From: Blastocladiella emersonii ATCC 22665
Lineage: Eukaryota > Blastocladiomycota > Blastocladiomycetes > Blastocladiales > Blastocladiaceae
Length of the DNA: 64,000 bases
Direction of reading: 5' to 3'
NCBI GenBank assembly: GCA_025594325.1
Contig: JANHCV010000003.1
Span: forward strand, 248,001-312,000
Shown one piece after another: positions 56,401 to 64,000 of this stretch. Position 1 is the first letter of the stretch. Each line of letters starts with the position of its first letter. The position numbers were made by a program, and so were the translations under genes. Below the pieces are notes generated by a model that searched no databases, was not told the DNA's origin, and saw nothing but the letters and a program-made list of their open reading frames with translations.

Positions 56401-56545
56401 GCGTAGCGTCAGGGGCAGCGGCGGGAACTGTTCCAGAAGGCCAGGGTGGCGGGTGCGGCAGATCCGCATCCCACGGCGGAGCGCCAAACGGACCATAGCC
56501 ATGGTCCTGCTGAGCATAATTCATGGGGTTGAAGTGCGTCTCCAT
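53433..56545 (-). CDS. Orphan METHFN-family protein, copy 2
   Basis: Exons 56545-55138 and 55075-53433; 3051 nt, 1016 aa. The intron is at the same place as in copy 1 (GTACGCGATA...TAG). From FAQQRLVVPAL to PVYDARYD, about 100 residues, it differs from copy 1 at roughly ten positions; the linker is diverged and carries an extra tandem repeat array. The second conserved half is present (VCVDVVWSDLISAHYAG, CHIRLWVYPETKWS, SPTAIYEERPG, ending NGKWNRDFSWFCHP). Opposite orientation, about 27 kb from copy 1. Divergent from the large coiled-coil gene. Function unknown. Confidence 0.7.
55163..55420. repeat. 24-bp tandem repeats inside METHFN copy 2
   Basis: About ten in-frame units of roughly 24 bp. 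Four near 55310-55410 are almost identical and encode ATASPALV; the others are diverged (APGLSALD, APTLSTLD). Absent from copy 1. Confidence 0.85.
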
Positions 56546-56550
56546 TCGTT

Positions 56551-56556
56551 TTACAT
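56551..56556 (-). promoter_or_regulatory. Minimal start-stop uORF (ATGTAA) before METHFN2
   Basis: Same ATGTAA, same five-base gap to the main ATG and matching flanks (CGCTCATGTAAAACGAATGG) as in copy 1. Confidence 0.4.
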
Positions 56557-56759
56557 GAGCGGGCGAGGAGGGTTCGGAGGCCCGCTAGCGCTGCTTGTTT
56601 TGCCGCGGCGTTTCTCAGCCACAGCAGCCGCCAGTCACATGGCCGCAATCGACGCATCCATCCACGCGTCGCGTTCCGCGCTTTCGCAGGCCGGCCACCC
56701 CGCAACCCTCGCACATCGATTCTTCAATGCAGCTATAACCTATTGCATCGGCCACAACC

Positions 56760-59700
56760 ATGGATCCTACATCAAATTTGGCGACGCAGGGTGGAATGCT
56801 GCCGGCGCGGTCCTCGACCAGCATGGCCTCAATGGCCGCGTCCGCCGAAGCGCTAGACCGCATCGAGGACCTGCAAGTTCTCGACAAGGAGGTGGACCGG
56901 GTATGCTACTGCCCTGCACGTTCGCACTACATCCGCTCGGACAACTGAGTCATTGAGAAACGAACGTAGATCAAGCGCGACATTGAGAACCTCCTCGGGC
57001 ACCGAGCCAAGGAGGGCGCCAAACACGACGGCAAACGATACCGCATGTCCATTGTCCCAAGGATAGAGTACGTTCGAGACCAAATCGGTTCTCCAGCCGA
57101 TTTCTAACTCCGCGCCGCGTCACGCCCAGGATTCTCTCACAGTACCAGGAGATTCGCGACGCCAAGCTCGCCGAGGTCACGCACGTGTCTACGCCATCAC
57201 GGGTCGCTACCGGCTGGGACACGATGCGCAAGGATGTACGTTTGCCGGACCACGTTTGCGGACCCGAGCTGATCTCCCGTTCCGAGTAGATCGAGACGCT
57301 TTGGGCCGTCAACGAGCCGTTCCGCCCCAAGAACCTGCCCGTGACCCTCATCAAGTTCTTCCGGGAACGGATACACGGCCTCATGGAGGAGAAGCAGATG
57401 CTGCTCCATCGCGCTCGCACTATCGGCCAAGACGAGCAGAACCTCGCAAAGTACCGCATCTCGCTCGTCCAGCACTTCGACGCGGTCGAGCAGACGCTCG
57501 CCGACGCCGTCGAGCGGTACGACCGGCTCATGACCGCCGGCTACATGGTCCCGGGCAAGCCGGGCAAGGTACGCGCTGGTGCCGTCCTGAAGGTCGCTGC
57601 TTCTAACGTCAAATCGCCTCGCTAGGGTCACGCCAAGGGAGCAGTATCGCACTCGGCCGATTCCAAGCGTGCGCTCGAGGCCGTCGAGACGGACGACATC
57701 AAGCTGCTCGCGCAGTACCGCGCGCGGACGCTCCGCGCGAGCCGCGACTTTGACACGTTTGTCGCACGCGTGCAGGTACACTGCTTTCGTTGGAGCAAGC
57801 ATGTATCGTTGACTGACTTCCCGCCCACGCGCGCGAGTAGAACCTCTCGAGCACCGACGTGGAGGAAATCGCGTCGCTCATCCGCGAGGAACGCGACCAG
57901 CCGAGCCCGTATCGGTACGTCGCCTCGCGCCTTCTCATCTCGTTCGCTCACGCTGACTCGAGTCATGTAGCACCTCGTTACCGCAGAAGCAACCCATCGC
58001 CGACGACTTCCTCGCCGATTTCGAGAGTCTCGCGACGTGGTTCAGTCTCGACACGTCCATCGAGGCCGAGGACGGGCGCGCCTTCGCCTACGCCGTCGAC
58101 CGTCTGTTCCAGCGCCGGTACACGCAGCTCAAGCTCGCGCCCAACCCAGTCGAGCTCACACCGCCGCCGGTGCAGACGCTCGGCGACGCCATGGTCAACG
58201 CGCTCGACGCTGAGGACGAGCCGCGCATCGTGGCCCTCGAGCACATTCCGATCAAGGTCGTCAAGGCGACGTGGCTCGACGATGTCCAGAACCATTTCGG
58301 TGAGCTGCGCGACACGGACATGGCGACGCAGAAGGTATGCACCATCTTGCTCCCTGAATCCGTTACCCGCCGTACTCACCGAGACTCTGGCGAACCGTAC
58401 AGCACGAGCGCATCGACTTCCAGCTCCGCTACGAGTACGACCTAATCGCTTCCGACAACCAGATCAACGCCAAGGACCACCTCCAGATGACGCTCAAGTA
58501 CTACACCGAGGAGACCATGCAGCAGGTCGACCGCGACCTGCTCGGCGACGACGACGGCAACAACAAGCCGTCCAAGCAGATCCACGCCCACCCCAAGTCG
58601 AACCCGTCCTCGGCGTCGCTCGGCATCAACCAGTCGGGCGGCGCCGCTCACCTTCACTCGGCCAGAACGCGCTCGTCGGACCCGAGCCAGCAGGGCACGC
58701 TCCTCGGCATGCTCGTGCCCAAGTCCGAGGGCGGCACCGTCCAGATGACGGCCAAGCGCCAGCAGCTCGTCGAGATCAAGAAGATGGCCGACGACCCGCT
58801 CTCGGCGCAGGTCATCGACGTTCTGGGCCCAAAGTCGCCAGTCCGTTCGCTCGTTTGCTTGCCGCGAAATGGCCTCACTGACGCCCTGCTCCGCGATACG
58901 TAGGATAATGTGGGCTCCATCTTCTCGCCGCATGAAGTACACGCGTTCCTGCAGCTCCGGTTCCTCAAAACCCGCGAGCTGCGCATGATCCTGCTCCGGC
59001 AGCTCAACTTCTTCCGCTCCGTCGAGCGCCGGCTGGTCCAGGACCTCCAGGACCTGCCGTGGCAGGCCGACGAGACGCTCGACCCCATGTCGTTCGAGAC
59101 AGGCGCGCCATTACGCGACCTCAGCAGGTACGTTCATCCGCAGCACGAGTTCTTCCAGCGCTCGTTCACACTCACCACTTTTTGTAGCTTCGTGTACAAG
59201 CGCAACGTCGACCTCGCGCAGACCCTCGAGAACCACACGCTCAACCGGCTCGCGCGCGACGACACGCGGACGATCCACCACCGGCTCGTGTACCTGAGCA
59301 ACGACGAGGGCCAGAACATCATCTACGACGTGTCGTATGCGGACCTCAAAACGGTCGAGGCGCGGCTGATGCGCATGGCGTCGGCCATGATCAACCGCAA
59401 CGCCAAGGAGAGCGAGGACCACCGCGACGACTTCTTCATGGAGCACGCGCGGCTCAAGCTGCGCGACCACAAGGACATCATGGACGTGTCGTTTGCGGCG
59501 CCCGAGATTGACCGCCAGCAGATGCTGCTCGAGCTGTTCGAGTCCGAGGTCAAGCTCAACGAGCGCAAGATGATGCTCGTCAACGCGCTGCTCGAAATGT
59601 ACGAGCACGTCTCGTGGCCGACGCACCGCCGCGCCCTCGTCCACCGCGCCGTCCAGATCATGTGCATGCCGCGCGTCCACGACCAGTCCGAGGAGTCGCC

Positions 59701-62700
59701 GCTACGCGCCGTCGCCCTCCAGATGAAGGCGCTCGAGGCGCAGGAGCAGCTCGTCGTCGAGGCCCTCAACCACGCCATCTCGCAGCAGTGCGCCGTCGAC
59801 TGGGGCAACTTCAACTTCCACCACGGCTCCGTCTCGCCCATCCACATCAGCGAATTCGTCATGGGCCTCGGCCCCATGGTCGGCTTGCACCAGCTCGTCG
59901 ACGGCCAGGCCCACGACCTGCACCTCGCGGTCACGTCGACCAAGGACGGGTCCGCGGTCAGCCGCACGCTCGTCGAGTGCGCGGTCTGGCAGCGCGTCCT
60001 CGCGCTGTGGCACGGCGCGGCCGTGACGGGTTTCCTGCTGCCCGAGACCCCGCGCAAGCTGCTGTTCCACTTTGACCTGATCAGCCGCCCCGAGACGGTC
60101 GACCAGCTGCTCGCCGACATCTACACGGCGCAGAACGGGTCGCTCGAGTCGCTCGTGCACCCGATCATGGGCAACACCATGGCGCCGTCGCCCGAGAACG
60201 ACCCGGCGTTCCAGGCGCGCGGCATCGAGTACGCGTCTACGTACGTCGAGCTGCTCGAGGCGTACCACCGGCTCAAGTCGCAGTGGCTCGAGACCCACTA
60301 CCTCCACCAGATTATTCACGCCCAGATCGATATGCTCGGCGTCTCGTCCAAGATCTTCTTCGCCAACCTGTCGCCGCTCCCGTTCGACTTGGCCGAGGCC
60401 GGCGACCTCCACGTACGCTAGCTTGAGTCGATAAGAAGGTTATCACTAACTCCGCTCCCTATCGGCCGCGTAGACCCAGAGCGTCGACCTGTCGGATGAT
60501 GAGGACACGTTCAAGGTCCACCAGCAAAAGGAAAAGGTCCAGGCGCCGACCGCGACGCCGCTCGGCATCACTGAGCTCGACGAGACGTGGGGCAACGTGG
60601 TCCTCGAGTCTATGGCCGTCCTGCGCCAATTCACGACCGGCAGGTCGACCATTCTCCGCGAGGCTCTCCGTGTACGTCATCTTCGCATCCACGTTTCACC
60701 GACCACTGACCACCGTCCCGCGCAGTGCCAAATCCTCGAAAAGTACCTCGCCCTCGCCGTGTGCCAGACCAACCACATCATCTTCAACCGCATCGAGGAC
60801 CGGCTGCGATCCGACGGCGTGCTCTCGTCCGTCTACTCGGGCGACTACACGGCGGTTGCCCTGCTGCCCAACTCGTTCAAGCGCCAGATCCGCCGGCAGA
60901 CGCTGGCCACGTTCCAGGCCGAGTACGTGGCCTTCATCAACGAACTTTGTGCGTAGCTCACATCTCGTACGTGAATCGTAGCTGGAAGAAGATCAGCGTG
61001 ACCGCGGCCAACCCGGTCGAGGACAAGATCCAGGCCAAGGCGCGCGCCATCGCCTTCTACGGCCACCACCTCAGCGGGCTTCTGCAGGAGCAGGCATCGC
61101 GGATCCACCTCATCAAGATCCAGCGGTGCCTGCCCGCGGGCACGCTGTCTCCCGCCTCCGCCGCTCGCCCGGCCATCATGCTGTCCAAGGCCGACACCGA
61201 GAGCGCGTCGCGCGGCACCAGCAACGTCGGTGGCGGGAGCGGCGGCGGCGACGAGTCGAGCAACCAGGCGCCCGAGTCCATGGTCGACATTGACCGCGGC
61301 AAGTACCTGCGGATCTGGTGCACCATGACGGCGCACGAGGTGCTGGCGCTGCACCACCGCGCCAAGTTCCCGGACCAGGAGCTGTCGGGGGCGTGCTCGC
61401 CCGTGTTCGCCAAGCTGGTCCAGGTGTACTCGCTGCTGCGCGAGATCATGCGGCTGTCGTACGCGCTCGGCGACCACCTCAACGAGCGCGGTGAGGAGAC
61501 GTCGCGCCAGCTGCTGCTCGCCATCAAGAAGGAGGTGCTCAACTTCGGGTCGCCCGTCGCCATGGACAAGCTGCTCGCGTATTTCGCGCACCGGTGGACC
61601 GTGCTGCGGCTCCGGCTCACCATGTCCCTGCTCTCGTCGTCGTACTGCCTGCTCGTCTCGCCCACACTCGCGCCCACCATGGCGCCGTTTTTCGCGCTGC
61701 ACCAGTACTACCGCCGCATCGCCAGCTACCCGCGGCCGCCCGCGCCCGTCCTGCCGTTCGGAATCCCGCTCGATATCAGCTTCCGGTCCAGCGCCATGGA
61801 GCAGTTGTCGCTCACGGACCGCAAGATCTGCAGCGAGCGATTCAACGAGGTACGTGTCTCCTCCGCGTTCGATGAGGCCGCAACCAACGCCCTGGCTTCG
61901 TGTAGCTCGAGGCGTTCCTGGAGGACATCTTCCACCAGTCGAACCTCGAGAGTCTGGCGGTCGAGAGCGCGCTGATCAACCAGACCGAGTACCTGAAGAT
62001 GGTCTCTCGGCTGCTGCAGCTGCGCTTCGAACTGCTGTCGGTGACCGCGAAACGGCGGCCGTTCCAGTACTCGCAGGTGTCGACGTTCGTGTCCGTGTAC
62101 AAGACGCAGGTGATCTCCACGGCGTACCGCGAGTTTGTGGCGAACCAGCGGCGCAAGGGGTCGCACATCGAGGACGTGACGGCGACGCGCAACGCGCAGA
62201 TGGAGTTCGAGAAGTGCCAGGTCAGCGCGCTCCGCCAGACGCTGCTCCTCGCCTACACGCGCGCCATGGTCCGCAGCCTAAGGTCCGTGTTTGACCTGCT
62301 TGTCGACGAGCGCACCGACGCCCTGTTCGCGCACCGCGAGGCGTTCACGGTCCCGCGCCCGTACATGGTCCAGGCGTACCCGGTCGAGCTCCACGCGAGC
62401 GATTTCTCGCACAAGGCCGCGCTGTTCGACGACTTTAACTATGAGTTGTACGCGTGCTCGCTCAAGACGACGGTGCGTCAGCTTCCATGGCTGTTGAGGT
62501 TGTAACTGACCTCGTGTGTGTAGGCCGCGCTGATCCAAGCGTGTCGTGACAAGGGCCGCGTGATCCTCGACGAGCGGACGGCCACGGTCGAGGTCGACAC
62601 GAACGTGCACTTTGTGGTCCGGCGCGAGTTTCTCGCGCAGGCGGTGCGTCCTCTTGTAACCATCCTCGCTCACGGCCATGATGGCTGACGCGGCGACACG

Positions 62701-64000
62701 CATAGCTTGCGACGCTCTCGACCAAGCTCACGGCGTGGAACCAGATCAAGTGGAAGGAGTTTGACGAGTTCTACTCGAACCTGCACTCGCTCACGCTCGA
62801 CCTGCTCACGCGCCAGCGCAACCTGCTCGAGAGCTACTCGATTGAGCAGTCGCTCACGGCCGGCGTGCGTCCCGCCCCCGTCCCCACCCGCGACCCGCCA
62901 CTGACCTCAGCCACCGACACCGTGCGTAGGCCTACGAGCGCGACGTGCGCCTCGGCGCGTCGATCAAGGCGTCCGAGATCTTTCTCGAGCTATCGACGAT
63001 CGGCTCCGAGCTGGCCGAGCTCAAGAAGGCGCGGCGGACCGAGGAGAAGCTGATCCGGGCGCGCGTCCGGCAAGAGTACGAGGAGCTCGTCGGCGAGCTG
63101 TCGTCGCAGATTCACAAGCTCAAGGCGCGGTTCACCGAGTTCCGCATCAACTCGGTCGACGAGGCGCTGTCGGCGCTCAGCGAGGTCAAGAAGGACGACC
63201 TGCTCGCCTTCATCAACAAGGACTACCACGCCAAGGCGCGCGAGACGGGGAACACGATCATCTCGCTGCAGGAGACCATCGACGAGATCCGCAGCGACAA
63301 CGCGGAGCTCAAGCAAGTGGCACGTTTTCGCGGTGGTCGGTGGCCATGGTCTCGTCGACTGACCACTTTGCCCGCGCTCCCTCCCACAGATGTCCAAGCT
63401 CAAGTCCATGTACGCGCTTAAGTCGATGACGTCGCGGTCCGTGTACGCGAAGCGGGTCGCGCACCTGATCGAGGAGAAGCGCGTGGCCGAGGAGCGCCTG
63501 TGGGAGAGCTACCGCGACTCGGAGGCGCGCGAGCGCGTCCTGCGACGCAACCTGATCAAGTGCCAAAAGGACCTGGTCTCGATCCAGACCCAGCACGACT
63601 CGCTCAAGCGCGCCATGCGCGAGGAGCAGCGCGCCAAGGAGCTCCTGCAGAAGGCCCTGTCGGTGCACGTGTCCGAGAACAAGTCGGCCATGGAGATGGC
63701 CAGCCTGCGCAAGGTCGAGAACTTTACCCGGTTCGAGTTCGAGCGCATCCTCGACGAGAACAAGCGGCTGTCCGAGGAGTGCGGCGCCCTCAAGCTCGAG
63801 GTCGCGCGCCTCCAGAACATCATCCAGGCCCAGGAGTGGCGCACGGCTACCAAGCAGCGGCTCCGCATGTCCACGTCGCGCCCATCGTCGCCGAGCCCGC
63901 TGTCGCCAAACATGGCCGCCGCGTCCATGGCCACCGCTGCGTCGCCCACCCCCGAACCGCTCGCGATGCCGCACCTCACCTCGACCTCGCTCCCGCCAGC
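56760..64000 (+). CDS. Large coiled-coil protein, CCDC162/C6orf183-like (3' end beyond window)
   Basis: About 18 exons: 56760-56900, 56970-57067, 57130-57235, 57290-57568, 57626-57775, 57841-57914, 57971-58334, 58403-58810, 58904-59127, 59188-60412, 60474-60671, 60726-60952, 60982-61849, 61906-62472, 62524-62643, 62706-62864, 62930-63316, 63390 to the edge. The frame stays open at the right edge. It is mostly helical, with coiled coils strongest at the C-terminal end (EEKRVAEERLWESYRDSEAR, EFERILDENKRLSEECGALK). The region around PVTLIKFFRERIHGLMEEKQ recalls the DUF4549/CCDC162 family, known from ciliated organisms; this is from memory and tentative. The donor at 58811 could instead be 58820. 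The exon 12/13 join needs a 29 nt intron (see findings). Confidence 0.6.

Overview
The window is a GC-rich, gene-dense piece of a flagellated (zoosporic) fungal nuclear genome; Blastocladiomycota is my best guess. Evidence for a eukaryote is the many 55-100 nt introns, most starting GTACG, GTGCG or GTATG and ending TAG or CAG, and core eukaryotic proteins (RPP30, IMP4, GAS41-type YEATS, NDUFA1, TECR, formin). The fungal side is supported by a hybrid histidine kinase and the fungal form of NDUFA1. The flagellated side is supported by a CatSper-like channel, a guanylyl-type cyclase and a large coiled-coil protein resembling CCDC162. I saw no rRNA, convincing tRNA or CRISPR array.

Layout. 0-24 kb is dense housekeeping and signalling: bHLH factor (cut by the left edge), RPP30 (-), hybrid histidine kinase (+), PAS protein (-), CobW/ZNG1-like GTPase (-), NDUFA1 (+), diaphanous-type formin (+), membrane RING protein (-), YEATS protein (+), mitochondrial release factor 1 (-), IMP4 (+). 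For the spliced genes, coding lengths sum to whole codons under the exon models given, except where noted. 24-39 kb is an accessory zone with softer, less GC-biased codon use: first copy of an orphan family (here 'METHFN'), a 350 bp repeat present twice with one mismatch, a decayed F-box-gene fragment, a protein with an MLKL/HeLo-like N-terminal helical bundle plus an EF-hand, and two F-box-like genes. 39-51 kb holds the PAS/guanylyl-type cyclase (-), TECR (+), a tandem array of three orphan seven-transmembrane genes (+) and the CatSper-like channel (-). 51-56.6 kb is accessory again: a Fanzor (eukaryotic TnpB-like RNA-guided nuclease) and the second METHFN copy. 56.8-64 kb is the large coiled-coil gene, cut by the right edge.

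How genes relate. Several pairs are divergent over short shared promoters (CobW/NDUFA1, RING/YEATS, MRF1/IMP4, cyclase/TECR, METHFN2/coiled-coil gene). Several signalling genes sit together: histidine kinase, PAS protein, cyclase, channel and 7TM array would suit zoospore sensing, but that is inference. The points most worth following are the Fanzor, the 7TM array, the cyclase with substituted transition-state residues, the histidine kinase with a degenerate ATP-binding domain, and introns that use GC donors.
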